Shown one piece after another: positions 25,416-37,760 of a stretch of DNA of 37,835 bases. The notes below the pieces were generated by a model, which was not told the origin of the DNA, made no database searches, and worked only from the letters and a program-made list of their open reading frames with translations. Source of the stretch: Gemmatimonadota bacterium. GTDB taxonomy: Bacteria > Orphanbacterota > Orphanbacteria > Orphanbacterales > Orphanbacteraceae. Made by a program: the position numbers and the translations under genes. The stretch covers positions 1 through 37,835 of the forward strand of contig JAGUYC010000258.1 in NCBI GenBank assembly GCA_020061515.1. Direction: 5' to 3'. The stretch's first letter is position 1, and each line of letters starts with the position of its first letter.

Positions 25416-26626
25416 TGCGAGGAGAGACGGCGGACGACGACGACCGTCGCGTCGTCCTCCCATCGGGAGCGGCTGTGGTCCTGCGCCGCGCGGAAAATGG
25501 CATCGAGAATCTCTTTCGCGGAGAGATCGCGGTTCTTGAGAATCACATCCTGGAGACGCTCCTCTCCGAACTCTTCCCCCTTCCGATTCGCCCGCTCGAT
25601 GATGCCGTCGGAGAACGCCACGAGAAGCCCGCCCTTGTCGAGATGCGCGAAGCCGCGCTTGAAGCGAATTCCCGGGAGAGGTCCGAGAACCGAGCCGCCC
25701 ACGTCGAGCCGGAACACGCCGCGTTCGAGGACGAGAAACGGCGGGTTGTGCCCCGCGTTCACGTACATGAAGTTCCCGTTTCGTTCGAGCTCCCCGTAGA
25801 AGAGAGAGACAAACTTCGTCGAGAGCGTGCTTCGGTGAATCACCGCGTTGAGCTTGCGAAGCGCCGGCGTGATCTTCATGTCCTTCTCGACGCCCATGCG
25901 GAGACCCGTAACGACGTCGCGCACGAGAAGCGCCGCGGGAAGCCCGTGGCCGCTCGCGTCGCCCACCGCGATCCCCATCACCTCCTCGTCGAGCGGAATG
26001 AAGTCGTAGAAGTCCCCACCGACGACTTCGGTCGTTTCCGCGCGCGCGGCGATCTCGTAGCCGGGAAACTCCGGGATGCGGTCGGGGAAGAGGCTTCGCT
26101 GGATCGTTCGGGTCTCCTCGAGATCCGCCCGAAGCCATTCGTGTTCGAGGCGATAGCTGAGCGCGTTCCGGATCGCGTTCAGCGAGAACTCGATCGTCTC
26201 CCGCTCCCACCCCTCGGCGAGGCCGAACGCGAGAACCCATTCTCTTTCGCCTCCGACGACGATCGCGGCGGAAGTCGTGCCCCCCACCACCTCTTGCTCG
26301 AAAGCCGGATCGATGCCGGGAGTCGCCGCGTCGAAGATGTAGCACCGGTGTTCGAGAAGGAGGCGGACGGGCGGATAGTCCATGGAAAGGCGGAAGCCCT
26401 GCGGGGTGGCGATCGGACTCTTCCGGTCGGAGATCAGCACGAGCTCGCCGCCCACGATTTCGTACGCGCGCCCGTTTCGAATCGAAAGCTCCTGGCCGAA
26501 CTCCTCCACGAGATCGCGGAGCACGGTGGAGATCAGCTCCTGATGCTTGACGCCCGAAGCGATTTGGATCTTCGAGAGCAGGGAATCGAGCTTGCGATAG
26601 AAGGTCTTCGGGTCGCTGATGGCCAT
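25412..26626 (-). CDS. PP2C/SpoIIE-family (RsbU-like) serine phosphatase with N-terminal GAF-like sensory region
   Basis: VVGGDFYDFIPLDEEVMGIAVGDASGHGLPAALLV, YVNAGHNPPFLV, FSDGIIERAN, DDATVVVVRR; the N-terminal ~200 aa resemble a GAF domain. Confidence 0.88.
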   Translation of the reverse strand: MAISDPKTFYRKLDSLLSKIQIASGVKHQELISTVLRDLVEEFGQELSIRNGRAYEIVGGELVLISDRKSPIATPQGFRLSMDYPPVRLLLEHRCYIFDAATPGIDPAFEQEVVGGTTSAAIVVGGEREWVLAFGLAEGWERETIEFSLNAIRNALSYRLEHEWLRADLEETRTIQRSLFPDRIPEFPGYEIAARAETTEVVGGDFYDFIPLDEEVMGIAVGDASGHGLPAALLVRDVVTGLRMGVEKDMKITPALRKLNAVIHRSTLSTKFVSLFYGELERNGNFMYVNAGHNPPFLVLERGVFRLDVGGSVLGPLPGIRFKRGFAHLDKGGLLVAFSDGIIERANRKGEEFGEERLQDVILKNRDLSAKEILDAIFRAAQDHSRSRWEDDATVVVVRRLSSQ

Positions 26627-26787
26627 CGAGTCTCTCCCGGTTCGCGGTGATGGTAGGCGATCGAACCCACGCGCGCAAGAGCCATTCCGCGGCCGGCGTC
26701 CGGAACGGCCCGGCCCGCGCGGTCCCGTTTTTCCCTTGCCGCGCGGCGGATCGTTAACTAAACTCACAGGTCTTCGGGTGAAAGGCG

Positions 26788-27060
26788 ATGGAAGGGGAAA
26801 AGGGGAAGGCGGGCCGTCTGAAGAAGAGTCTCGCCGCCCTCAAAGAGGCTCAGAAAACCGAAGCCGCGCTGGGACGCCACCTTCATCTGGGTCTCACGCT
26901 GGCCGCCTCGACTCTCCTGTTCTTCTACGCGGGCTACCGGTTGGATCGCTGGGCAGGAACCCTCCCGATCTTCACCCTCGCGGGGACTTTCCTCGGCGCT
27001 CTCGGAGGTTTCGTGTACCTCTATCGCGAGCTGACCGCCGGGGAGAAGAAGAAGAGGTAG
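26788..27060 (+). CDS. AtpZ/AtpQ-like small membrane protein at start of ATP synthase operon
   Basis: Two TM helices with GYRLDRWAGTLPIFTLAGTFLGALGGFVYLYRE, typical of AtpZ/AtpI-type proteins, immediately before atpB. Confidence 0.75.
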   Translation: MEGEKGKAGRLKKSLAALKEAQKTEAALGRHLHLGLTLAASTLLFFYAGYRLDRWAGTLPIFTLAGTFLGALGGFVYLYRELTAGEKKKR

Positions 27061-27067
27061 TGCGGCC

Positions 27068-27469
27068 GTGGGGCATCCTGAGCGGGTGTTCGTGATTGGA
27101 TCCGTCGCGATCAGCGCGATCGTATTCCTTTCTCTTCGCCCTCTCTTTCGCGCTTCGTTCGGCGCCGAGGCGTCCGCGACGCTCGCCTATGGGATCGCGG
27201 TCTCTCTCGCCGCCGTCGCGGCGAGCTTCTTTCTCCTGATGCGCGCGCTCCCCGCGTCGCATCGCTCTTTTCAGATCGTCTTTCTCGGAGGAATCCTGGG
27301 GCGGTTCGTTCTGTTCGGCGGAGCGGTGGGGGCGGCGTTCGCTCTTTCCGGACTGAACGGAAGGGGGGCGGCGCTCGCGATTGTCTCGGTCTTCGTTCCC
27401 CTCACCGCGCTCGAACTACTGTGCATCGTGCGGGGCCGCGCCGGTCGGGGCGCGAGCCGCCTGAAGTGA
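27068..27469 (+). CDS. AtpI-like/uncharacterised four-TM membrane protein in ATP synthase operon
   Basis: GTG start, about four TM segments, between the AtpZ-like gene and atpB. Confidence 0.6.
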   Translation: MGHPERVFVIGSVAISAIVFLSLRPLFRASFGAEASATLAYGIAVSLAAVAASFFLLMRALPASHRSFQIVFLGGILGRFVLFGGAVGAAFALSGLNGRGAALAIVSVFVPLTALELLCIVRGRAGRGASRLK

Positions 27470-27476
27470 TGAAACG

Positions 27477-28319
27477 ATGAGCGGAACCGAAGCGATCGCA
27501 GAAGGAACGCATGAGACGGCGGCTCACGCGGAGCACGCGACCGATCCATTCGATTTCGTCCATCTCTTCCATCACCTGCAGGATGAGGTTCTCATCCCGC
27601 TCCCCTCTTTCCGCGTCGGAGCGGCGACGTTCGATCTTTCGATCACGAAGGCGGTCCTGATGATGTGGATCGCCGGGGCGCTCGCGCTCTTTCTCTTCGG
27701 GGGGATCGCGAGACGATTGCGCCGCGAGGATGTCCCGCGCGGAACGGTGACCAACCTCTTCGAGGCGATCATCCTGTTCGTGCGGGACGACATGGTGTAC
27801 GAGATCATGGGGAAAGGTTCCGGGCGCCGCTTCGCGCCCTACTTCCTCACTCTCTTCTTCTTCATTCTTTTCTGCAATGTTCTCGGCCTTGTGCCGTTCA
27901 TGGCGACCGCGACCGGGAACCTCGCGGTCACCGGGGGACTCGCGTTCCTCACGTTTCTTCTCACGCAGGGGGCCGGCATCCGCGAGCAGGGGCTCATGAC
28001 GTATCTCCGGAGCCTCGTTCCGCCCGGCATGCCGATCTTTCTTCTTCCGATCATGATTCCGATCGAGATCGTCGGCCACCTCATCCGGCCGTTCGCCCTC
28101 ACGATCCGTTTGTTCGCGAACATGACCGCCGGCCACGTGGTCATTCTCTCCCTGCTCGGGCTCATCTTTCTTTTCCAGGCGGTCGCGGTCGCGATTCCCG
28201 CGATCGCCTTCGCGCTCTTCATCAACACGCTCGAGCTGTTCGTCGCGTTTCTTCAGGCATATATTTTCGTGTTCTTGTCGATCTTGTTCGTCAACGCCGC
28301 GATGCACCCGGATCATTGA
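27477..28319 (+). CDS. atpB: F1Fo ATP synthase subunit a
   Basis: Subunit a motifs LIRPFALTIRLFANMTAGHVV and VPAIAFALFINTLELFVAFLQAYIFVFLSILFVNAA-type C-terminus. Confidence 0.95.
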   Translation: MSGTEAIAEGTHETAAHAEHATDPFDFVHLFHHLQDEVLIPLPSFRVGAATFDLSITKAVLMMWIAGALALFLFGGIARRLRREDVPRGTVTNLFEAIILFVRDDMVYEIMGKGSGRRFAPYFLTLFFFILFCNVLGLVPFMATATGNLAVTGGLAFLTFLLTQGAGIREQGLMTYLRSLVPPGMPIFLLPIMIPIEIVGHLIRPFALTIRLFANMTAGHVVILSLLGLIFLFQAVAVAIPAIAFALFINTLELFVAFLQAYIFVFLSILFVNAAMHPDH

Positions 28320-28377
28320 TCGTCCGCCGGTCGCGGGACCGGCCGAGCGCGCCGCGGAAGGGAGTAAACGAGGAGGG

Positions 28378-28605
28378 ATGGCTGAAATGGAAATCGGAAA
28401 CATCGCCGCCGGGTTCGGGGCCGGCATCACGGTTTTGGCTGCGGGCATGGGGATTTCGAAGCTGGCGGCCGCGGCTCTCGAGAGTATGGGGCGGCAGCCG
28501 GAGGCCGCAGGGGATCTTCGCACCTCGATGATCATCGCGGCGGCTCTGATCGAGGGGGTCGCGTTCTTCTCTCTCGTGATTTGCATGCTTCTGGCGACCA
28601 AGTAG
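28378..28605 (+). CDS. atpE: F1Fo ATP synthase subunit c
   Basis: GAGITVLAAGMGISKLAAAALESMGRQPEAAGDLRTSMIIAAALIEGVAFFSLVICMLL: RQP loop and conserved Glu in helix 2. Confidence 0.96.
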   Translation: MAEMEIGNIAAGFGAGITVLAAGMGISKLAAAALESMGRQPEAAGDLRTSMIIAAALIEGVAFFSLVICMLLATK

Positions 28606-28630
28606 AGCCGCGGGCGATCAGGGAGCGGGA

Positions 28631-29143
28631 ATGGACAAACTTCTTAGCATCAGCCCGGGACTCGCGATCTGGACGATCGTGAGCTTTCTCGCCTTTTTCC
28701 TTCTCTTGCGGAAGATCGCCTGGGGGCCGGTCCTTCAGGCGCTCGAGCGACGCGAGAAGAGAATCTTCGACGCGATCGAGGCCGCGGAGCGCGCGAAGGA
28801 GGAAAGCGCGCGAGCCCTGGAGGAACAGGTCGAGGCTTTGAAGCGCGCTCGGGAGGAGGCCCGGAAGATCGTCGCCGAAGCCGCCTCGGAGGCCGGCGCG
28901 CGAGGGAAAGAGATCCTCGCCGACTCGCGGTGCGAGGCGGAAAAGCTCGTGGAGCGAGCGCGACTTGAGATCCGGAGCGAAGAAACGCAGGCGATCGACC
29001 GCGTCCGGCGGGAGGCGGTCGACCTGGCGCTCGACGCGGCGGCGAAGCTGATCGGCCGCGCGATGAGCGAGGCGGATCACCGGCGTCTCGTCGAGGAGTT
29101 TGTGGCGGAGGCGACGCGGTCCGCGGACGGGAAGCGGTCGTGA
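28631..29143 (+). CDS. atpF: F1Fo ATP synthase subunit b
   Basis: N-terminal TM followed by a long charged helix; position between atpE and atpH. Confidence 0.93.
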   Translation: MDKLLSISPGLAIWTIVSFLAFFLLLRKIAWGPVLQALERREKRIFDAIEAAERAKEESARALEEQVEALKRAREEARKIVAEAASEAGARGKEILADSRCEAEKLVERARLEIRSEETQAIDRVRREAVDLALDAAAKLIGRAMSEADHRRLVEEFVAEATRSADGKRS

Positions 29144-29694
29144 ACGCGGGGGCGGGACCTCTCCTCCGCGTCTACGCCGGCGCGCTCTTCGAGCTGGCTC
29201 GCGAGGCGGGGAAGCTCGAGGAGCGAAAGGCGGAAGCGCAGCTCTTTCTCGATGCTCTCGATCGAGAGAGGCGCATCGGGAAGATCCTCGTTTCTCCGAG
29301 GGTGACGGCGGCGCGCAAAACCGCCTTCATCCACGAGGTTCTCGGCGACCTTTTCTCGCGAGACCTTCGAAGCTTCGTTCTTCTCCTCGTCGAGAAGAAT
29401 CGGCAGGTCTTCCTGCGTGAAATGCTCGAGACGTTCGTCGAGCTGTGCGAAGAAGAATTGGGAGACCTGCGCGGACGCGTATCGACGGCCGTCCCGCTCG
29501 CGGAAGAGGACGCGGCCGTCCTCGCCGAGGAGCTTTCAAGGCGCGCCGGCAGACGCGTGCTTCTCGAGAAGACCGTGGACCCGAGGCTTCTCGGGGGCGC
29601 GGTTCTCCGAATCGGAGACCGCCTCGCGGACGGAAGCCTCCGAAGGCGTATTGGGGAGCTTAGAAGGAGACTTCTCGCTTCGTCCGGAACTTAG
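29140..29694 (+). CDS. atpH: F1 ATP synthase subunit delta
   Basis: GTG start overlapping the atpF stop; RVYAGALFELAREAGKLEE... and VDPRLLGGAVLRIGDRLADGSLRRRIGELRRRL. Confidence 0.93.
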   Translation: MNAGAGPLLRVYAGALFELAREAGKLEERKAEAQLFLDALDRERRIGKILVSPRVTAARKTAFIHEVLGDLFSRDLRSFVLLLVEKNRQVFLREMLETFVELCEEELGDLRGRVSTAVPLAEEDAAVLAEELSRRAGRRVLLEKTVDPRLLGGAVLRIGDRLADGSLRRRIGELRRRLLASSGT

Positions 29695-29875
29695 CCTAGA
29701 TGATGCACGCGTTTTCGTCGCGAGGATGCGGAGCGCGTGCCGAGAGGCCGACCTGGACGAGCCGCTCCCGGAATCGTAGTCTGGGCACTACGATGAGGAA
29801 GCGGCGAAGGAAGAGAGGCTTCGTAGGCCGCGAGCCGCAGCCGCAGTTGGAAACGCGTGCACAATCTAGGCTAAG
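29690..29875. mobile_element. MITE-like element with terminal inverted repeats between atpH and atpA
   Basis: Left CTTAGCCTAGATGATGCACGCGT (29690-29712) and right ACGCGTGCACAATCTAGGCTAAG (29853-29875) are inverted repeats matching at 21/23. Central hairpin GCCGCT...ATCGTAG-tctgggca-CTACGAT...AGCGGC (29761-29805). No credible ORF. Confidence 0.6.
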
Positions 29876-29890
29876 AGGAGCGGTTTGTTC

Positions 29891-31405
29891 ATGAAGATAC
29901 GACCCGAAGAGATTACTTCGGTAATCAAGCAAAAAATCAGGGCCTTCGAGCGGGATCTCGAGGTCGAGGAGGTCGGGACGGTCCTTGATGTCGGGGATGG
30001 GGTGGCGCGCGTGTACGGGCTTCGCTCGGCGATGGCGAGCGAAATGCTCGACTTCGGCAACGACGTATACGGAATCGCGCTGAACCTGGAGGAGGACTCG
30101 ATCGGCGCCGTGATCCTCGGGGACTACCTTCACATCGTGGAAGGCCAGGAGGTGCGGCGGACCGGCCGGATTCTCGATGTGCCGGTCGGCGAGGCGCTGA
30201 TCGGACGCGTTGTGAACCCGCTCGGTCAACCGCTCGACGACAAAGGTCCCATTGAGGCGAGGTCCCGGAGGCCGGTTGAGTTCCACGCGCCCGGTGTGGT
30301 GCATCGCCAGCCGGTGAAAAAGCCCCTGCAGACCGGCCTCAAGGCGATCGACTCGATGATCCCGATTGGAAGAGGCCAACGGGAGCTGATCATCGGCGAC
30401 CGGGGGACGGGAAAGACGGCCATCGCGGTCGACACGATCATCAACCAGAAGGGCCAGGGGGTGAAGTGCTTCTATGTGGCGATCGGCCTGAAAGCCTCGA
30501 CCGTGGCCGGCGTCGTCGAGAAGCTCACTTCCGCCCGCGCGATGGACTACACGACCGTCGTCTTCGCGGGCGCGAGCGATCCGGCCCCCCTCCAATACAT
30601 CGCACCCTACGCGGGCTGCGCGATGGCCGAGTATTTCATGTATGAGAAGAACGAGGACACGCTCTGCGTGTACGACGATCTCTCCAAACAGGCGAACGCG
30701 TACCGGCAGCTTTCCCTGGTTCTCCGGCGGCCGCCGGGGCGCGAGGCGTATCCGGGAGACATCTTCTATCTCCATTCGCGGCTTCTCGAACGCTCCGCGA
30801 AGCTGTCCGACGCCCAAGGAGGAGGTTCGCTCACGGCGCTTCCGATCATCGAGACGCAGGCGGGCGACGTCTCGGCGTACATTCCGACGAACGTCATTTC
30901 GATCACGGACGGGCAGATATTTCTGGTGAACGACCTCTTCTTCGCGGGTGTGCGTCCGGCGATCAGCGTGGGCATTTCGGTTTCCCGAGTCGGAGGAAAC
31001 GCGCAGGTCCGCGCCATGCGCCAGGTCGCCGGTTCGCTTCGGCTCGACCTCGCCCAATACCGGGAGTTGGAGGCGTTCGCGCAGCTCGGGACGGAGCTCG
31101 ACAAGACGACGCAGGCGCAGCTCGACCGAGGAGTTCGCCTGGTGGAGCTCCTGAAGCAGCCGCAGTACAAACCGATGCCGGTCGAGGAGCAGGTCGTGTC
31201 GATCTACGCGGGGACCAAGGGCTTTCTCGACGACGTTCCGGTCGCGAAGATCCGCGATTTCGAGGCGAAGTTCCTCGCGTTCATGCGGGAAGCGCACGTC
31301 GGAATTCTCCGGGACATTGGCGAGAAGAAAGAGATCACGAAAGAGAACGACACGGCTCTCGCGGCGGCGATCCGCGAGTTCAAGGACGGCTACGCGAAGG
31401 AGTAG
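29891..31405 (+). CDS. atpA: F1 ATP synthase subunit alpha
   Basis: [15 protein letters not shown] Walker [16 protein letters not shown] signature; ATG 29891 (TTG 29885 also possible). Confidence 0.97.
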   Translation: MKIRPEEITSVIKQKIRAFERDLEVEEVGTVLDVGDGVARVYGLRSAMASEMLDFGNDVYGIALNLEEDSIGAVILGDYLHIVEGQEVRRTGRILDVPVGEALIGRVVNPLGQPLDDKGPIEARSRRPVEFHAPGVVHRQPVKKPLQTGLKAIDSMIPIGRGQRELIIGDRGTGKTAIAVDTIINQKGQGVKCFYVAIGLKASTVAGVVEKLTSARAMDYTTVVFAGASDPAPLQYIAPYAGCAMAEYFMYEKNEDTLCVYDDLSKQANAYRQLSLVLRRPPGREAYPGDIFYLHSRLLERSAKLSDAQGGGSLTALPIIETQAGDVSAYIPTNVISITDGQIFLVNDLFFAGVRPAISVGISVSRVGGNAQVRAMRQVAGSLRLDLAQYRELEAFAQLGTELDKTTQAQLDRGVRLVELLKQPQYKPMPVEEQVVSIYAGTKGFLDDVPVAKIRDFEAKFLAFMREAHVGILRDIGEKKEITKENDTALAAAIREFKDGYAKE

Positions 31406-31416
31406 GCGGACGCTCG

Positions 31417-33975
<2,559 letters not shown>

Positions 33976-34043
33976 GGGCGGGAATAGGAATCCGCTTCAC
34001 CGCCGCGGATGACGCGGCGCGGGCGGAAGGAAAGGAGACGGCG

Positions 34044-36014
34044 ATGCGGCGCTCGGCGATCCTCGTTCTCGCGATCGTGAGTGGTCTCTTCGTGTTCTGT
34101 TCGAAGCGGCCGGAACCGGCGGCTTTCTCCGTCTATCCCGCGAAGCCGGAGACGGATCACGAGCTGATGATCGATTACCGGCCGGTGCTCTCTCGCTCCC
34201 CTCTCCAACGAGCGGAGAAGATCGATCTTCGCGTCTCGTTTCTCTCCGCGAGCGGCGACATCCGCTCGGAGGAGATCCCGATGACGAGGCAAGAGGACGT
34301 GTGGACCGTTCGCTTCGTTCCCTCGGAGCGGATGCCGAAGGTGCCGGTCCTTCTCGTCGCGGCGTTCGTGAACGCGGACGACCGCGAGTCCTTCGACAAC
34401 AACCGCGGGAACCCTTGGGTGGTTCCTTTTTATGTAAAAGGACAGCCCGCTTCGAGCGCGCACCTTCAGCTTTCTCGACTGCAGTGGGGGGAAGCGCGTC
34501 TTGAAGGCCCGGTGGGCATGTCTTCCGACCGAAAGACCGCGGCCGCGAGTCTCGATGCGGCCCGCGCCGCCGATCCGAAGAACCCGTTGCTCGGGCCGGT
34601 CGACTGGACCCGAAAGATGAGAGAGTGGAGAGACGACCCGGTCCGCCTTGATTCCCTGAAGAGCGCCGTCCGGGAAGAGGCGGACGGGTTCTTCGCCGGC
34701 CGAGAAACGTGGGGCGAGCCGAAGACGGGGACGGTCGCATTTCTCGAGCTGCTCGGGGCGATGAACGAGAACGCGCTTCGCGACTCGCTCGCCGTGGAGC
34801 TCGCCGCGCGCTTTCCGAGGGACACGGTGATCGCGATGATCGCGGTCGAATCCCTAGTGAACAGGCGCGATTGGGAAGGCTCCGCCGCGCGCCTTCGCGC
34901 GTTCTTGGAGGCGCACTCGAACTCGCCCGCCGCTCCGCGCGCGCGCGGCACGCTCGTCTCGATCTATCTTCGTCGTATCGATGCTCCGGAGCTCGCGGGC
35001 GAGATCGTGCAAAGCGGAGAGCCGATGGAGACGGAGCAGGCGACGGCCTACGCCGAATGGCTCGCCGCCCAACCGGGCCGGCTCGATGAGGCCGAGAGTT
35101 TCTTCCGGCGCTGCGTGGAGGAGGCGCGCGCGGAGGAGTGGTCTCCGTCGGGACCGGAAGCGCGCTCCGAGTGGGCCGCGTCTCACGAGTGGACGATCGG
35201 TCGCGCGATGGCCGGTCTCGCCGATGTTCTCGAGAAGAAGGAGCGGCACGGTGAAGCGGCCGGCGTGCTCGCCGAGCTCGCTTCCGTGATGTCGCAGGCG
35301 GCCGAGGCGGGGGTGTTCGAGGATCTCGCGAGGCTCTGCGAGCGTGCGGGACGGCCCGCCGACGCTCTCGCGGCGTTGGAGCGTCTTGCGGCGCGCGCAA
35401 AGCCCTCCGAAGAAGCGCTCGCGGCGTGGCGGGATCTGTTCGCGAAGGCGCGGCCGAACGAGGATTTCGAGAAGCATGCGGCCGCATTCACGGATACGCG
35501 CCGCGCGCTCATGATGTCGAGGCTCGAGAACCGCGTGCTCGATTGGGAGGCGCCCGACATCCGTGTCGAGGATGCGGAGGGAGCGACGCGGGCGCTCTCC
35601 GATTTCCGAGGCAAGGTCGTTCTCGTCGACTTCTGGGCGACTTGGTGCGGGCCGTGCCGGCGCGCGCTCCCGCACGTGGAAGCGATCGCTCGCGAGATGC
35701 AGGATGCGGAGTTCGTCGTGCTCCCCGTCAACGTGTGGGAGAGGGAGACCGGAGACGAAAGGCGCCAAGCGGTCGCGGAGAAGTGGAAAGAGCTCGGGCT
35801 GGCGATGCCCTACTATCTCGATCCGGACACCGACTGGGACAGAGAAACTTCGGCTGCGGCCCGCTTTCAAGTGTCCGGGATCCCGACTTCCTTCTTGCTG
35901 GATCGCGAGGGGAGGATTCTCTTTCGGACTGTCGGCTTTGGAGGCGAATCGAGCGACGAGGATCTTCGCGCCAAGATCGAGTTCGCGCTCGCGCGCTCAT
36001 CGCCGGGCGCGTAG
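34044..36014 (+). CDS. Exported protein with helical/TPR-like region and C-terminal TlpA/thioredoxin-like domain
   Basis: N-terminal signal segment with Cys (possible lipoprotein); C-terminal FRGKVVLVDFWATWCGPCRRALPHVEAIA (CGPC) and VSGIPTSFLLDREGRI. Confidence 0.85.
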   Translation: MRRSAILVLAIVSGLFVFCSKRPEPAAFSVYPAKPETDHELMIDYRPVLSRSPLQRAEKIDLRVSFLSASGDIRSEEIPMTRQEDVWTVRFVPSERMPKVPVLLVAAFVNADDRESFDNNRGNPWVVPFYVKGQPASSAHLQLSRLQWGEARLEGPVGMSSDRKTAAASLDAARAADPKNPLLGPVDWTRKMREWRDDPVRLDSLKSAVREEADGFFAGRETWGEPKTGTVAFLELLGAMNENALRDSLAVELAARFPRDTVIAMIAVESLVNRRDWEGSAARLRAFLEAHSNSPAAPRARGTLVSIYLRRIDAPELAGEIVQSGEPMETEQATAYAEWLAAQPGRLDEAESFFRRCVEEARAEEWSPSGPEARSEWAASHEWTIGRAMAGLADVLEKKERHGEAAGVLAELASVMSQAAEAGVFEDLARLCERAGRPADALAALERLAARAKPSEEALAAWRDLFAKARPNEDFEKHAAAFTDTRRALMMSRLENRVLDWEAPDIRVEDAEGATRALSDFRGKVVLVDFWATWCGPCRRALPHVEAIAREMQDAEFVVLPVNVWERETGDERRQAVAEKWKELGLAMPYYLDPDTDWDRETSAAARFQVSGIPTSFLLDREGRILFRTVGFGGESSDEDLRAKIEFALARSSPGA

Positions 36015-36059
36015 CTTTCCGAGCTCCCCGTCGCCGCGCCGCCGTCGGAGAGGAAACCG

Positions 36060-36539
36060 ATGAAGATCGAGTTCGAGCCGATCGGCATGATCCGCACGCC
36101 GTTCACGAAGCCTGAGGGGATGCCGATCCAGCCGACGGGGGCGGCCGGCGTTCGGGGAACCGTCGAGGTCTTCCCCGATTTCGCCGAGGGCCTCGAGGAT
36201 CTCGACGGGTTCTCCCACATCGTTCTCATCTACCACTTCCATCGGGCGTCCGCGCCCAAGCTGACCGTGATCCCCTTTCTCGACTCGGAAAAGCGGGGGG
36301 TCTTCGCCACCCGGGCCCCGTCGAGGCCGAACCCGATCGGTCTCTCGGTCGTGCGCCTCGTCCGCGTCGAAGGCACGATCCTTTATGTCGAAAACGTCGA
36401 CATTCTCGACGGAACGCCGCTTCTCGACATCAAGCCGCACGTGCCGGACCTCGACGCTCCTCCGGCCGATCGCGTCGGGTGGCTGAAGCGCGCCAAGCGC
36501 CGAGCCACGAGGAAGAAGGCGGACGACCGCTTCGCGTGA
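36060..36539 (+). CDS. trmO: TrmO/TsaA-like tRNA (N6-threonylcarbamoyladenosine37-N6)-methyltransferase family
   Basis: FEPIGMIRTPF, RGTVEVFPDFAEGLEDLDGFSHIVLIYHFH, FATRAPSRPNPIGLSVVRLVRVEG, LDGTPLLDIKPHVP. Confidence 0.9.
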   Translation: MKIEFEPIGMIRTPFTKPEGMPIQPTGAAGVRGTVEVFPDFAEGLEDLDGFSHIVLIYHFHRASAPKLTVIPFLDSEKRGVFATRAPSRPNPIGLSVVRLVRVEGTILYVENVDILDGTPLLDIKPHVPDLDAPPADRVGWLKRAKRRATRKKADDRFA

Positions 36540-36651
36540 AAAGCCTTGCCCTTGCGCCCGCGGGGATCTCTGACTAGTTTCCGAGCAGGTCCATGGGGAA
36601 CGCGCGTCCCCGTCCCCCCGCCGAACTTGTTGGGTGAAAAGGAGACTGGAG

Positions 36652-37065
36652 ATGCACCGGGCGCTTCTCTTCGTTGCGCTTCTGTTCGCGGCCGCCGGTC
36701 CGGCGGACGCGGACACGACGATGGTCACGACTTCCGGAACGACTTTCGTCCCCGCTTCGGTCACGATTCAGCTCGGGGACACGGTGCGATGGGTGAACGG
36801 CTCGCTCTCCCACACGGCGACCAGCGGCTTCGGATCGGGGGATCCGAACGCGGGCGCCCTCTTCGACGCTCCACTCAGTGGACTCAATCCGGAATTCTTT
36901 TACACCTTCACCGATACGGCCGGCACGTACCCGTATTTCTGCAGGCCGCACGAGATCATGGGGATGACGGGGACGGTCGTCGTCGAGTCGAACCTCTCCG
37001 GAGTGCCGGAGGCGTGCTGCGACGTCTTCGCCTCGTGGGGGCAGGTGAAAGCTCTCTTCGATTGA
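36652..37065 (+). CDS. Exported cupredoxin (plastocyanin-like) copper protein
   Basis: Signal peptide; FVPASVTIQLGDTVRWVNGSLSHTATS and YPYFCRPHEIMGMTGTVVV (His...Cys-x2-His-x3-Met copper ligands). AAGGAG upstream of ATG 36652. Confidence 0.87.
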   Translation: MHRALLFVALLFAAAGPADADTTMVTTSGTTFVPASVTIQLGDTVRWVNGSLSHTATSGFGSGDPNAGALFDAPLSGLNPEFFYTFTDTAGTYPYFCRPHEIMGMTGTVVVESNLSGVPEACCDVFASWGQVKALFD

Positions 37066-37068
37066 AGC

Positions 37069-37094
37069 GGGGACGGCCGATGAAGACCGTCCCC
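37069..37094. terminator. Terminator-like hairpin between convergent cupredoxin gene and mscL
   Basis: Perfect 8-bp inverted repeat GGGGACGG (37069-37076) / CCGTCCCC (37087-37094) between convergent genes. Confidence 0.45.
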
Positions 37095-37124
37095 CCTCGC
37101 TCGAGCTGCGCGCTTCTCCTGCCG

Positions 37125-37568
37125 CTACTCGACCGCCGACGTGCAGAACGCGCACCGCTTCGCCTTGATCGGGATCGCGGAGAGGCAGTGCGGGCATTCC
37201 TTCGTCGTCGGCGCCGCGGGCGCCGTCGCTTCCTGCCGTTTCAGCCGGTTGATGTTCTTGATGAGAAGGAACACGGCGAACGCGACGATGAGGAAGTTGA
37301 TGACCATGTTGATGAAAATGCCGTAGTTCAAGGTGACCGCGCCGGCCTTCGTCGCTTCCTCCAAGGAGGCGAACTCCGCGCCTCCGCCCTTCAACACGAG
37401 ATAGAGGTTTGAAAAGTCCACGTTACCGAGAAGAAGGCCGATCGGCGGCATGAGAACATCCTTGACGAGCGAAGCGACGATCCCGCCAAACGCGCCGCCG
37501 ATGATGATCCCGACCGCCATGTCAACCACGTTCCCGCGCATCGCGAAATCCTTGAATTCCTTGAGCAC
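37125..37568 (-). CDS. mscL: Large-conductance mechanosensitive channel with C-terminal zinc ribbon
   Basis: [63 protein letters not shown]-terminal [18 protein letters not shown]. Confidence 0.94.
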   Translation of the reverse strand: MLKEFKDFAMRGNVVDMAVGIIIGGAFGGIVASLVKDVLMPPIGLLLGNVDFSNLYLVLKGGGAEFASLEEATKAGAVTLNYGIFINMVINFLIVAFAVFLLIKNINRLKRQEATAPAAPTTKECPHCLSAIPIKAKRCAFCTSAVE

Positions 37569-37734
37569 GCGCGCCTCCTTTCGTTGCGAGCGACCCCGCT
37601 GGGAATCGCACGTTGATGGAAGCGATCTTCAGGGATGCGATCGCGGTCGGTCAAGGAGATCGTTCCCAAGCGGGGAACGACGCCTCCTGCAAAGGCGAGG
37701 AGGCCGAAAGGGGACAGCCGAATATTTGTGAACC

Positions 37735-37760
37735 AGGTTCCTTAACAAGGTTCCTTAACA
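37735..37760. repeat. Tandem duplication of 13-nt unit AGGTTCCTTAACA
   Basis: Two exact consecutive copies (37735-37747, 37748-37760), AT-rich against the GC-rich background, near the right window edge. Confidence 0.8.

Noticed and set aside
24891-26678. Full 595-aa reading frame as a fused PLD protein
   Set aside because: Only the C-terminal 174 aa are PLD-like; the rest is an out-of-frame reading of the SpoIIE phosphatase gene. Start placed at 25415 with ATGA overlap.
28378-28605. Sodium-specific ATP synthase c-ring
   Set aside because: Helix 2 reads AALIEGVAFFSL, without the Ser/Thr pair after the Glu seen in Na+-binding c subunits; the proton type is more likely.
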